DNA of 64,000 nucleotides from assembly GCF_034702125.1 (NCBI RefSeq), contig NC_085876.1, forward strand, positions 8,006,864 to 8,070,863. Direction: 5' to 3'. The position numbers and the translations under genes are program-made. Positions 1 through 64,000 of this stretch are shown here, piece after piece; positions within the stretch are counted from its first letter, which is position 1, and every line of letters begins with the position of its first letter. This DNA comes from Engraulis encrasicolus (taxonomy: Eukaryota; Chordata; Actinopteri; Clupeiformes; Engraulidae). The notes under the pieces are model-generated. The model was not told the origin of the DNA. It did no database searches and worked only from the letters and a program-made list of their open reading frames with translations.

Positions 1-45
1 CAGGTGGATGAAGCAGCCGGCGCACATCAGGTGGCCGTTTGTACA
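1..45 (-). CDS. cyhr1: cyhr1-like exon 2 (partial, runs off left edge)
   Basis: Read on the minus strand, an AG acceptor (bases 47-46) is followed by 15 in-frame codons reading CTNGHLMCAGCFIHL. This continues exactly from the phase-0 donor of exon 1 at 762. The C..GH..C..C spacing is the middle of the RING/TRAF-type zinc finger of cysteine/histidine-rich protein 1 (CYHR1, also called ZTRAF1). The exon continues beyond the window. Its fit with exon 1 is the best evidence for the gene identity. Confidence 0.85.
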
Positions 46-761
46 CTGCACGCCACGCATACACCATTCACGCACATACACATGGACATGCATGTTGCGC
101 ACACGCGCACACACAAACACACACGCACACACGTGCAGGCACATACACGCACACACACACACACGCACACACAGCTTAGATGGGTTGATCAACAAGAGTT
201 TACAAAACAAAGTGCAACTTTAAAGTGATTTAAGGTCACTGGGGCGTTTTCTCTTTCTCTTTTGAGGTGATTAGATCTACTGTGATGTTTTCAGGACTGA
301 CAACTGTCACAACAGCTAGGCTACCCCATACTTAGTGATAGCAATGCAAACTACTGTCAGTGGAAACTGAGCAATAAAAGCCTACGTTTATTTGCTATGA
401 TATTGTTGACATTTTCTTTTCAGGCGTTCTGAGTGAACTGGTTACAGGTGAGGTCGGGCATTTTATGTCACGTCACCGCACGCGCAACTATCCAAGGCGA
501 CTTGAATGACAGGGACGTTCCTCTTCACTGCCAGCAATAGTAGTACGTCACCTCTCCCGACCTCCAGTGTCCTCCTAGCCTATGGTAATAAGCTTGGCAT
601 GTTCGGGCAAGTCGGATAACTGACTGCCTGGGACAGGGCCAGTATTCTGTAAGCGTGCTAAGACAGACAGGGGGATTACGTGCCAGTCATACACTGTACC
701 CAAAGCAAATTAGCTATGTCGGGTTAGCGTTCCGCCGCTAATTAATAACAGTTTGTTTTAC
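46..761 (-). other. cyhr1: cyhr1-like intron 1
   Basis: GT-AG intron: donor GT at 761-760, acceptor AG at 47-46 on the minus strand. It holds an imperfect CA-rich tract at about 83-173. I see no other feature in it. Short open frames at 4-228 are translations of the CA tract and of exon 2 in the wrong strand. Confidence 0.8.
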
Positions 762-1067
762 CTGATAGACCGACGCCTTGGGCAGGTCTAAGCACACAGT
801 GCAGCAGAGCACCGAGTACAGTCGCTCCTCGAGCTTGCCAGCTTCGCCCTCCTGTAGTCTGACGCGCTTCTTAGGTGGTGCGTCTGGGTCGGTGTCGGTA
901 CTGGAGGCCTCTCTTCGCAGCCCTGGCTCTTCTTGAATTCCTGGCAGTCCAGCGCCCCCTGGTCCGGCCTCAAGGCCTGCTCCCATCGCCCCGACTACGT
1001 GCCCCCCTCCGGAGGAACCTGAGGCGGCTGCTACCCCCAAATCCCCACGGTCCTCTGCCGAAGCCAT
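762..1067 (-). CDS. cyhr1: cyhr1-like exon 1 (start codon, N-terminus)
   Basis: Starts [10 protein letters not shown] and encodes 102 residues to the donor CAG|GTAAAA. The first 60 residues are Gly/Ala-rich and probably disordered. A basic PPKKRVRL motif at residues 64-71 could be a nuclear localisation signal. It is followed by [20 protein letters not shown] (78-97), the start of the CYHR1 RING-like finger with its first Cys pair CxxC. CYHR1 is a conserved RING/TRAF-type zinc-finger protein of poorly known function; the name comes from remembered similarity. The ATG is the first in the open frame and sits in a GC-rich stretch, as expected for a 5' exon. Same strand as pdcd6ip, about 3.3-4.4 kb beyond its 3' end. 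Confidence 0.85.
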
Positions 1068-1560
1068 TGGCGAATCTTTCGTCTTCTCCCTAGTGTCCCT
1101 TCCGGAGTGCTGGGTTAGGATTAATTACAGTCACAGATAAAAGTTCACCGTGAAGGCGCACTGCGAATTGAGCTGTTAACTAATAATATACGCAGATAGT
1201 TGTGATAATAACTAAACTAAACTAGCTCGCCAGTTAGCTAACGTTAGTGGTTCTGCAGCTAGCAAGCCAGCATACAAGAGGTCAGATCTGTGGTTGTTTA
1301 CAGATCTGTTTAATGATTTTGACAGAATGGTATCCTGGTAATAACATCCTCCAGGTGCAATGGCACAGAATGAGGAGGAAACTGTGCAAACTTCGACAAT
1401 AATTGCATCAGTATGTCGTCAACATTGGCGTTGTGGTTAAAACTTGGAGCTAACGTTAGTAGCAAAACAGTTCTCAAAACACTCAAGCCAGCTAGCCAAT
1501 ATCAGCTGTGAATGTCCTCTTAGCTAACGTTAGCTAGCTAGCTAGCTGCCAGAACAAAAC
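1068..1560 (-). promoter_or_regulatory. Putative cyhr1 5'UTR/promoter region with GTTAGCTAACG motifs
   Basis: Sequence just upstream of the cyhr1 ATG. It begins GC-rich and then contains several copies of a TAGCTAACGTTAG-type palindromic motif (about 1236-1247, 1449-1460 and 1521-1549, the last running into GCTA repeats). The transcription start cannot be placed from sequence, and no TATA box is obvious. A related motif recurs upstream of clasp2 at 40404-40445. Confidence 0.35.
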
Positions 1561-4349
1561 AAACGACAACTGATGGATCAGCTTGATTCTGTCAACATTG
1601 TACCCCCACCGTGACAGCACAGAATCTACGGCCAAAACAATCCGTCGTCTGTGCAATGACAACTTGCAGTCCCCTGACTCTTACCGACTGTTTACGACGC
1701 CTCGCTCGAATTGTCTCAATACTCTTCTGCGGTGTTTGCAAAGAAACGTTTAGATTCTCACTGCCATGTATTTTTCTACTCTGCCCTACAGCCTTCCTTC
1801 TCCCCCTCCCCCTCAACTATCCCGACCTCTTTCGCGTCCAATCCGATGCGGTGCTACTGGCCAGTCATGTGGCCCACCGAATCACAGGTCGCATTGCTGG
1901 TAATGTTGACGGTGTTTTTAACTTGTCCTTGTGATGCTGGATATGCCTGATTTTCGGGGGGTGGGGGTGGCTGTTCACAGTTCTGTGGGTATGGTAAACT
2001 GTGCTGTTACAGACTTTCAACATGAAGTTTCTGTCACGCACGCTCAGCAGTTGAGCTTCACCAACAGTGGGTGCATTGCAACTGAAGAGGACCAACGCTG
2101 TCTGCCACATGCCGAGTTTGTGTCGTTTGGGTATGGTTACCAATCCATTTCTGGACAGGACCACGCTCGGATCGGGTGTCATTTGAAGGGACGTGGTCAT
2201 TGACAGTGGCACTGAAATGACACCACAGCAGAACAGCTGCCTACTACCATCATCATGCCAAACAGTTTAGGACTGACATTGGAATGAGGAGGCTCCGTAT
2301 GTCGCCCGAGGAGACTTGGCTCTAGTCTAAGGCTAATTGAATTAGGTCTATTCTTTTCTATATTGTATTATTGATCAACAATTTATGCAAAGAAAAGACA
2401 AGCACGGGACCAGCCACTGACACAAGTCACTGGACTCAGTATGTTGTCCAAGACCCCACATAGCGTTGGTCTCGCCTTATTAAAATCACTCCTTAAAATG
2501 AAATTGCATTTTTTAAATTTGATATTACATTTTACTATAATCACAGAGACCAGTTTATTTTACAACATATTTAGAGTTTCTTAAAATAAAATAAAAACCC
2601 TGTGCTTGATCAGCACATTGCAGATAACATTGTACTAAGAGCCTCTCGGGCTTTTTGATCATATGTAAAGCCACAAGCTCCTTGAAGCACATTCTCCTAA
2701 TTCCATCATGTCAACACTGCGTTCAACCCTTGCCCGGTAGTAAACCTACACCCAAAACTATGCAACATTCCACAGTGTAGTATTGTTGAGATGCTGTAGG
2801 CCTCAGATGACATTAGGTCCTCAACATTTCTGGGTTTACTGGTTACAATAAAAGGCATGTCAACTTTAATAGGCTCACCTGACAATGCCTATGGATAAAT
2901 AGGTCTCATGTTAAAAAAATCTTTTGGTGAGAATTTTGGAAAAATGGTGGGAAAATCCATCCATCCGTCCCTAACTAGTATGCATACCTGTGTTTGCTGT
3001 GGTTTGAGTTAGTGGTGACAGTCATATGGGTGCTGGGGGCCCTTTGGGGAAAGGTGTGGGATCTTAACATCAGCAGTACACTACTCTACGTGTTCTGTCT
3101 GTGCTAAAACCAGTCTGGCTAGAAGACTACATGGCCCTTGGGCGTCATTCAAGCTGCTTGCCTTTCACTGGATAGGAAAAAAAAAAGTTTTTTTTTTTGT
3201 TTTGTTTTTTTAGAAAGAGACTTTACTATTATTCATTTTTTTTAACATTTCAGTAGACATGTTTCAGTTTGTGATCATGGCAGTTGTGCAAAAAGGTTCT
3301 GACCAACAGCTGATAGTTTTGAGTCATAGGGTCAGGTTTTTCTGATAACGGCACATCTGTTTGACATTGTATGCCGTTATGCAACATGGAAAAAGAATGT
3401 GGAGTGAAAATGTAGTCTTTACAGCTATGTAATTGAAAGTAATTTTACTAATACAGCAACTGAAACATGTACAGACTATTTTGAATAGTAAAATATCCTT
3501 TGGTCCCTAAGGGTCTGTTTTTGAATGAAGTGCGTATTGTTAACAAACAATAAGGTCACTGGGTCATCGTTGTTTTGTATGACGTCATAAATCTGTTCTC
3601 TCTACCCAGCTCTTCCTTCTCTGACTAAGTGTACATCCTCTTGTGTTTGTGCATCACAATTACGGCATTCACTGGCCTTGTTAGACTGGCTTTTCTGCTC
3701 ACACTATAATTACAGTAACACTAGCAGCAGCACCAAATCACTGCAGCCATACATTGTTATGCTTCAAAGGTGATTTTACGCACACTTGACTGTCTCTTTC
3801 ATCTGCTCTGCGAGTCTTTGTCTCGAGCTTGACCTGTTTTTTGTAAGGAAGTTTAGGCCGTCTTTCTCAGTGACATCAGTGTTTTCTTGGAAAATGTCAG
3901 GAAGTGCAGCATTCTGGAAGCACATCCCTGCTGACAAGAACTCGTATTCTTATTGACAACTATTACAACTATGGCCTTTCAAATGATATGACTTAGTACC
4001 TGAATTAAATGGTCTTGTGTAGGACTATGCAAGAAAAGTGCAAGTATTTTCATTTTCAGTCTGGTGAAGATCAACGACAAACTTTTTTGCATCTACCTTG
4101 TTATCCATGGGTGGCACCAAAAGTATTTGGGTAGCAGTTGCGAATGCTAAATCATTCAGATGGTCTATGGGCAGCCTAGCAGACAGGAAATGCTGTGGGA
4201 GCCTGACAAACATTGAAATGGGTGGGGTTAGTGGACATAATATTAAGTTAAGATGTATCCCAAACAGCTTTTAACAAGGAAAACACCTACACTCACACAT
4301 TGCCACCACGCATACTGTATATCGTACACAGAGCACAACAGACCAAACT
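1561..4349. other. Intergenic region between cyhr1 and pdcd6ip
   Basis: I find no exon with coding similarity and no RNA gene here. Open frames at 1611-1934 (+) and 1865-2212 (-) overlap on opposite strands and match nothing I know. The region is AT-rich from about 2340, with poly-T tracts at 3179-3243. It could hold untranslated or non-coding transcripts that sequence alone does not reveal. Confidence 0.5.
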
Positions 4350-5507
4350 TGAAAGCTGCTTTATGTCCAGATTTTTAATCCCACGTGGAAACATAAAAAC
4401 ACAAACATAGTTGATTGTTAATAAAGTAATTACATCAGTGAAGCCCTCCAAAAAGCACTGACTAGAATGATGGATGTAAATGCAACATGAATAGCAATTA
4501 AAGAAAAAAACAAAACTAAACAAAACACAAAAAAAGAGTTCAACAGACTTTCTCCTCCCAAAAACATTGATCAGCAATGTGCACAAAAATCATGAAACTC
4601 CCGCTAGAATATTATAATGCTTTGCTTTTCTCTTCTATACGATTATAACTCCTTCAAGCATGTTAAGGTTTTGTACTGAATTTTTTTTTCTCAATATAAA
4701 AATAAGACGCCTGCCCCAAACAAGCGCCTTTTCTAAACTTTGGATGTCAGTTAAAGACAAAGGTAGTGAGGATGGTCGGGTGAGGTGAGGTGGTGTGCGT
4801 GTATGTGTGATTGTGTGTGTGTGTGTGTTTGTGAAAGGGTGGTGTGGGTTTCAGGAATGACCATAGGGTATTTCTGAAGAAAAGATAGTAGTCAGCGCAC
4901 TGACTCTCACATGCAAACAACAGAACAATAAAAAAGAAAACAACAAACAAAAGTAGGTGTGTTTTCAGAGGTATCTCCGCATAATAGAAACTCGTTTCTC
5001 GCGTTGAGTGGGTGGGTGGGGATGGGTAGTGGAATGCGTGGGACTGGGTGGGCATGGGTACCGTCTGGATTAGGTTATCAAAACAAGATAAGGGCAGTGC
5101 CATGAGTTATTTTAAGGACATACAATTAAACAGGGTTCAAGAGTGCACAAAAAAACGTAATTATTGCTGAGACAGCAGGACTGTACTGTGCGAACGTTAT
5201 TTGGGCTAGTAGTCGTACAGGTGCAGATTAGGGGTGCAAAGAAAGGGGCGGTGTGTGTGTGTGTGTGTGTGTGTGTGTGGAGGGGGTGGGTGTCGATGGC
5301 AACACCACCACGTCAAGTCATTAGAGCTCTGCAAAAGTTACTGAGGCGTAACAGGAATTGGGGGTTAGAGCATAGGCCTCGGAGTGTTGTATAGGGCACG
5401 GGCTAGCTGTGTGGTATAAGGCCCAGAACATAGAGGGAACATGTGTGGTAACGTTTTTCTTTTTAAAGGGTAAGGGGGGGGGGGGTGTAAGAGACTGGTG
5501 TAAGTGC
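4350..5507 (-). other. pdcd6ip: Probable pdcd6ip 3'UTR
   Basis: Lies directly after the TAA stop at 5510-5508 on the minus strand. The end is a guess: an ATTAAA poly(A) signal (plus-strand TTTAAT at 4374-4379) is the best candidate I see, giving a UTR of about 1.15 kb. It contains a (GT)14 tract at 5251-5278 and a G/T-rich stretch at 4780-4850. A longer or shorter UTR is possible. Confidence 0.4.
4374..4379 (-). terminator. Candidate pdcd6ip poly(A) signal ATTAAA
   Basis: ATTAAA on the minus strand about 1.13 kb past the stop codon. It is a common variant of AATAAA. It was chosen because I found no clear AATAAA on this strand between the stop and this point. Transcript ends would decide it. 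Confidence 0.3.
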
Positions 5508-37674
<32,167 letters not shown>

Positions 37675-37900
37675 TTCGGCGCACCAAACTATTGTGATAT
37701 TAAACTAAACTGGAAATGTACACCTCAAGAAACACAACAGTGGCTAACTTCCTGGGTTCTGCTCCGTCTGGAACGTCAGAGCAATTACGTCATGTGTGAG
37801 AAAGCGCGTTCGAAGCAAGCGAGGGGTTGAGCGAAAATTTCTAGAATTTCCCAACTTCCGGATGCTGGTTATGGAGCACAGAGGGCGTTTGTGAGCAAAT
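37675..37900 (-). promoter_or_regulatory. pdcd6ip: pdcd6ip 5'UTR and proximal promoter
   Basis: Immediately upstream of the start codon. It contains a CRE/ATF half-palindrome TTACGTCA (37785-37792; TGACGTAA on the sense strand) and an ETS-type ACTTCCGG (37854-37861; CCGGAAGT on the sense strand). No TATA box. Both motifs are common in housekeeping promoters. The start site is not visible. Confidence 0.5.
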
Positions 37901-38799
37901 AATTGACAACAAGGTGTAAATTAAGGTGCAGATCTTGAATTGTGAATAGTAGGCCTACTATAGAATAAACTATGCCTAATATTTCCCTTATATCAGACGT
38001 TCCAGGGCTGATGGATAGAAAGTGAAAATGGAAAGTGTTGGTGTGTCAGTGCTACACAGGTCTGTGTGTTTTGTTCATTATGCACACAAAAGTTGCCCCT
38101 TAAAGCCAATAGAAATATTTGAACCCACCAGGTACATGGTGGTGTAATTATATTAATGAAAATAAAAATTAAAACATTGTGAATGGTTAACTGAACACCC
38201 AGCCTAAATGTTAAAGCGAAGAGAAAGTCACACTGGAAGTCCCTTGTCATTGTGACACACAGCGCACACAATGGAATTAGATTTGTGCCATGGAGGAGGC
38301 CAGCCCAACAGGTGGCCCAGAAGAAGTAGTATATACTGAATTGTGCAATGTTCAGGGTATGAAAGTCAAGTTAATAGCAGGATGAGAGTGAGCAGCACTA
38401 GTTAATAACTGCCCTTAACAGGACCATTAACCATGCCCTACTGTAGGGCTGCATAGCCTGTGTCTTTTTACTGTGAGATGAAGTAGTTGCTACAATCAGG
38501 CCCACTGTTGAGGCTTGAAGACAAGCGGGTCAGTTGTCCTCAGCCAAGGGAGAGAGGAGGTCAAGAATTCCATTAGGTCAAAAGTCCCTATTACATTCTA
38601 TATGTATTGAGGAGGGAGGGGCCCTTTGTCATATTTTTGTCCTGAGCCCGGCCAAGGCTGTCAGCGGCCATGGATACAATAGCCCTGTCAAATACACACA
38701 AAGAAAAAAACAGATGATTATTTGCAAAAGTACATTTCACATGTGCCCAGACAACAGACACTTATATCTATAAAGATATATATACAGAGAGGCAGGTGT

Positions 38800-39020
38800 A
38801 ACTAAGGTGTTCCCATGCAGTCTGCCCCTTGGGTCTCAAACTCGCCACCTCCTAGACAACGCATCAGTTCAGCTTTGGGAGGCTAAGCACGATACCGCTG
38901 AGCTAAAGCACCAGTCTGATAGCCCAGCGCTACCGATACTGTATGAGGCTTCGGGAGGGAGGTTTACTAACGTTCCACGCCACACTCTGCTAGTTGGCCT
39001 CCGTTACACAGGCCTGATAC
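38800..39020 (-). mobile_element. SINE family 2, minus orientation
   Basis: On the minus strand it shares AACGGAGGC, GTGGCGTGGAACGTT, GTAAACCTCCCTCC, GCCTCATACAGT and CAGCGGTATCGT with 61795-62032, in the same order. The CAGCGGTATCGT-to-B-box part is tRNA-like. The shared upstream ~70 bases are not tRNA. Confidence 0.75.
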
Positions 39021-39661
39021 AATCAGGCCAGCAATCTAGGCAGTTGCGTAGGGCCCCTCAGCTGAAAGGGGGGACCTGGCAAAGACTGGTTATATAGGCC
39101 TACTTGTATTCAAATAACAGCAGTGACAATTTCGTGAGTGTGGCAACATCAAATTCAATGACCGAAAAGTGCAATGACACTGCTACTGAAATCTCTCTTG
39201 ATAGGGCCCCTTCCCAATAGCTTGGGGAAGGACAGGGCCCCAATTCCCTCTTTGCTTAGGGCCCCCAAATACTTCGGAACGTACCAGCAAAGAGAGTTAT
39301 TTCAACTCTCTGTTCTCCCTGTTCTCCTTCTGGCTATAAATGTACAAACGTATATCAGGGTGAGAGGTTTGTAGGTTCTTATCTGGCTTATGGCTCTGAA
39401 TGTTTGAAGGTGTGGTGAGCACTGCTTCCTGGAATGGAAGGTTTAGGCTTTTAACCTATAAATGAATTATAAATGCATGTTGATGTTCTTACGTCCCACG
39501 TACACATGCAAAATTAGTAGGCTTATTATTCAGTCCATCAACTTGAATCCTGGTTAAACACATGAAAAGATGGTTGTGATGAACTTGACAAAAAAGGAGA
39601 CAAAAAGAGAAAAATGTAAAATTTGTAGCTAAACTAAGATAGATTTTAGCTAAACTAAGAT

Positions 39662-39717
39662 GGATATTATAATTATAATTATAATTATAATTATAATAAT
39701 AATAATAATAATTATTA

Positions 39718-39778
<61 letters not shown>
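39662..39778. repeat. (ATT)n trinucleotide / (ATTATA) array
   Basis: Starts as ATTATAATTATAATT then about 26 uninterrupted TTA units. Confidence 0.95.
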
Positions 39779-40097
39779 GCTACTCTTAGGCCTATTATTT
39801 TCAGTCAGGGGCTTTACCATGATGCCTCATGTTACATGCAATTGGTTACTAGGCCATGATACAACTAGGCCATATGGTTTATAGCACTTATTAATGCTTA
39901 TGTGTTGTGGATGATAGAAGCCCATCCCGCTGTAGCCTATGCATATATATATAGCATATATATATATATGCTGCATTATAATCCATACAAGTTACCAGCC
40001 CTGAACTGCAAGCAAGCAAGGCGACAATGTAACAAACAATGTATCAATCTTTTTTTGCTGCAAAAAAATGAGGATGAATAGATGTTTACATTTTGAA

Positions 40098-40111
40098 CCA
40101 CCAGATGGCGC
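40098..40111 (+). promoter_or_regulatory. CTCF-like core motif
   Basis: CCACCAGATGGCGC fits the CTCF core consensus closely. It lies between the two divergent genes, near the start of the GC-rich clasp2 5' region. A match of this length arises by chance fairly often. Confidence 0.4.
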
Positions 40112-40129
40112 AAGCTTCCACGTCCTCTG

Positions 40130-40752
40130 GAATTATATTCAGGCAGCTCTTTTGGATAACTGTGCGGCGCTAGAGGACCCCACCGCCCGATACTCCGCGC
40201 TTGTGTTGCAGGCCGACTGAAGGCTGGAACTAGTGCGGCGGATTTCTCTTTCTCAGTAACCAGTGACGTGCCAGTTTGGGCGAGAAGCAATTCAGTGGCA
40301 GCCTCTTTTTAACTTTTTACCTGGACCTTACAGCCATTTTTACACCATGGATTGTTGGAATAATGGAGTTAGGCCCTTGCCCAGCCAGCCATAACGTCAG
40401 CATAGTTGGCTAGCTAGCTAACGTTGGTATATTAGCTAGCTGGGCTGCTAGACCACCGCATCGCCCTGCTTGCGCTGTTATTATTGTGCGTCAGGCTGAT
40501 TAAAGGGACGTTTTTATGGACTCGTGTATAGCATTTTAGTGGATTTTAAGCTTCAGTGGCACGTCTTACACTGTTTATATAAAGTGTTTAACGCGGACTT
40601 GGTAGTCGCATATCATAAAAACAAGGAAGCCGACCTCAGTGGATGGTCCAAGGTTTTGGTGACAGAGCCTCACGCTTTCTTGAACACTACACGGGAACTG
40701 AAACATCACCCAGCGGCGAGGGGCTTCTACGGGCCCGATACATTTGGCTTCA
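40130..40752 (+). promoter_or_regulatory. clasp2: Probable clasp2 promoter/5'UTR (GC-rich)
   Basis: GC- and CpG-richer block ending at the clasp2 ATG. It contains GCTAGCTAGCTAACGTTGG at 40407-40425 (motif also near cyhr1) and two small upstream open frames: 40347-40394 with strong context CACCATGG (15 codons) and 40516-40539 (7 codons). The transcription start is unknown, so it is not certain that these are transcribed. Confidence 0.45.
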
Positions 40753-62380
<21,628 letters not shown>

Positions 62381-62457
62381 GTAAGTATGATGTCAAATCA
62401 AGGCTTTGTTCACACATCGGATGTATAGTCATTTGTTGTCATATGCAGCTAGGTCGG

Positions 62458-62478
62458 TCTGGCTGCCTGTCTGCCTGT

Positions 62479-62515
<37 letters not shown>

Positions 62516-62519
62516 TGCC

Positions 62520-62579
<60 letters not shown>

Positions 62580-62580
62580 A
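62458..62580. repeat. (CTGC)n/(CTGT)n tetranucleotide array
   Basis: About 14 CTGC-type units then about 16 CTGT units; directly upstream of the dispersed repeat. Confidence 0.95.
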
Positions 62581-62603
62581 GGTTGGTCCATCAGTCGAAA
62601 ATT

Positions 62604-62770
62604 ATTTCCTCCACCAAGGAGGTTATGTTTTCGGTCGCGCAGGTTTATTTGTCAGCAGGATAACTCAAAAAGTTATGAACAGATTTTGATGAAATTTTGT
62701 GGAGTTGTTGGAAATGACAAAAGGAACAAGTGATAAAATGTTGGTGGTGATCCAGGATTTTTTAAAGTTA
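62604..62770 (+). repeat. Dispersed repeat, uninterrupted copy
   Basis: CAAGGAGGTTATGTTTTCGG to AACAAGTGATAAAATGTTGG. Serves as the empty-site reference for the copy split at 47732. Family not named; no coding. Confidence 0.75.
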
Positions 62771-64000
62771 TGTTATAGGCATAGAATTCCACAGCATGTA
62801 CGGTAGATGTTATGGCATCAGTATCCCCATAGCCTTGGTGGAGGTTTACTTTGTTTAGGGCTGGATGATGTAGGTCCAGGCACTTTGGCTACAGTAGATC
62901 TGAGGATCGGGACTATAGTACTAATGGAGCTAACAAACACGTCTACTGTTACTTTCACTGATGTGAGGGTTCCATCCATCATGCAGGTAGAAGACTGTTT
63001 ACATGCGATAAGCAAAGCAGCAGGGTGCAATAAGTAAGAGGATTAGACCAGGGCTGTCCTCAACGTGAACCCCTTGCTGTGACATCTTGGGCAAACACGA
63101 CGAGCCAGGCAACACATTACTGCTCAATTACAGTGTTGTACTGTAAATGAGAACATGGTTGTAGTTGTGCTTGCCAGAAGCTTGTCACTCTGCAAGCAAA
63201 GGGAATTTAGTTACTTAAATGTTATCAGTTTGAAATGGGTCTATCATTAAAAACCTTATTGCGAAATGAATTTGATGTTTGGCTGCTGCTCATAATCTAC
63301 TCTGTAGACACCATGTGCTGTGTACCCATTTGGGTTGTGTTCGAAGAAGCAAAAGAGGAGGCGATCATTATCTCTTTCAGGGATTTGAATAATTTCAAAT
63401 ATTATAATATTTTGCTTTTCTACAGCACAAATCTAACTTTCGTTGGGTAACTTTTGCACCATAATCAGAGGCATACCCATCACCTGGTCTGTGAAAACGT
63501 ACACGATATTTTCCCCAGTGCGTCACGACTTGTCAGTAATAAATTCTGCATGCAACAAAGCAATAATAGTCATAGACATTCTATGTCTATGTCAAAACAT
63601 TCTAATAGCATTCTGTTCCAATCATTGAGAGTAAATAGAATGGAGGCCAAAATTCTATTTCATTGTTGAAGCCAAGTTGGAGCCAAGGTTGGACCCAAAA
63701 AGACCAAAAAATGGCCAAATCCCATTCATTCCTATGAGAGACATAAAACCCTGTATCTCCCTTAAATGCCATTCCAGGGGGATCATTTTTCACTCAACTA
63801 GTAGGTCCCCTTGCTCTCCAACTTACCAGGGTGGTGATTTTTTGTGGTGATGTTTTATTTTAGAGAGATATTAAAAGTTAAATTGACCAATGAGCATCAG
63901 AACATGGTTTGATTGACCGTTAGAAGTCTTGTTGTTGTCCAATCAGCACCTGCGTTTGGCGTTGCTAAGGTGGAATGTAAGTTGGAATGTTCCCAAATCT

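Larger units (their letters stand above)
37901..40097. other. Divergent intergenic region, pdcd6ip-clasp2
   Basis: AT-rich from 37900. It includes a SINE of a second family (38800-39020), a GGGCCCC-rich repeat remnant (39050-39270) and a (TTA)n array (39662-39778). No gene seen. Confidence 0.7.
62381..64000 (+). other. clasp2: clasp2 intron 7 (partial)
   Basis: Contains a (CTGC/CTGT)n tetranucleotide array and the dispersed repeat at 62604-62770. No exon matching the expected next CLASP segment was seen up to the edge. Confidence 0.75.

Noticed and set aside
1611..2212. Overlapping open frames on both strands in the intergenic region as a novel gene
   Set aside because: No recognisable motif, opposite-strand overlap and no splice-consistent partner exons.
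62381..64000. An eighth clasp2 exon in 62807-63037
   Set aside because: The open frame shows no CLASP similarity and no suitable acceptor with the needed phase.

Overview
The window is nuclear DNA of a ray-finned (teleost) fish. It has split genes with GT-AG introns. It also carries very long CA/TG microsatellites, a Tc1-like element, several non-autonomous hAT and TTAA-flanked elements, an L2/CR1-like LINE fragment and tRNA-derived SINEs, a mix typical of teleosts. I cannot name the species. No prokaryotic operon, CRISPR array or rRNA/tRNA gene is present.

Three protein-coding genes are recognisable. (1) Minus strand, 1-1067: the first two coding exons of a cyhr1 (ztraf1)-like cysteine/histidine-rich RING/TRAF-type zinc-finger gene; the rest lies beyond the left edge. 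(2) Minus strand, 5508-37674: a complete 18-exon pdcd6ip (ALIX) gene. I could chain every junction in frame to an 875-residue protein with Bro1 domain, V domain and proline-rich tail. (3) Plus strand, 40753-62380: the first seven coding exons (239 codons plus one base) of a clasp2-like microtubule plus-end protein, covering the N-terminal TOG1 domain; the gene continues past the right edge. pdcd6ip and clasp2 lie head to head, as I recall for human 3p22.3, and this supports both names.

Layout: 1-1067 cyhr1 5' end; 1068-4349 intergenic; 4350-5507 pdcd6ip 3'UTR (end uncertain); 5508-37674 pdcd6ip coding exons and introns; 37675-40752 divergent intergenic/promoter region; 40753-62380 clasp2 exons 1-7; 62381-64000 clasp2 intron 7. 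Most of the non-coding sequence is repeats, many nested.

The most unusual signal is a set of imperfect copies of exon EDGES placed in the neighbouring introns. They are seen for pdcd6ip exons 5, 8, 10, 11, 12, 13 and 14 and for clasp2 exon 3. Copies usually span a few tens of bases of exon plus the splice site, and often alternate with long dinucleotide repeats. At exon 11 three copies keep an intact CAG|GTATAT donor separated by (TG)n blocks; at exon 8 a degenerate array of donor-bearing copies runs through a 4.8-kb intron. These are potential decoy splice sites and point to a repeated local duplication process. All of this comes from reading by eye; no alignment or database search was run.
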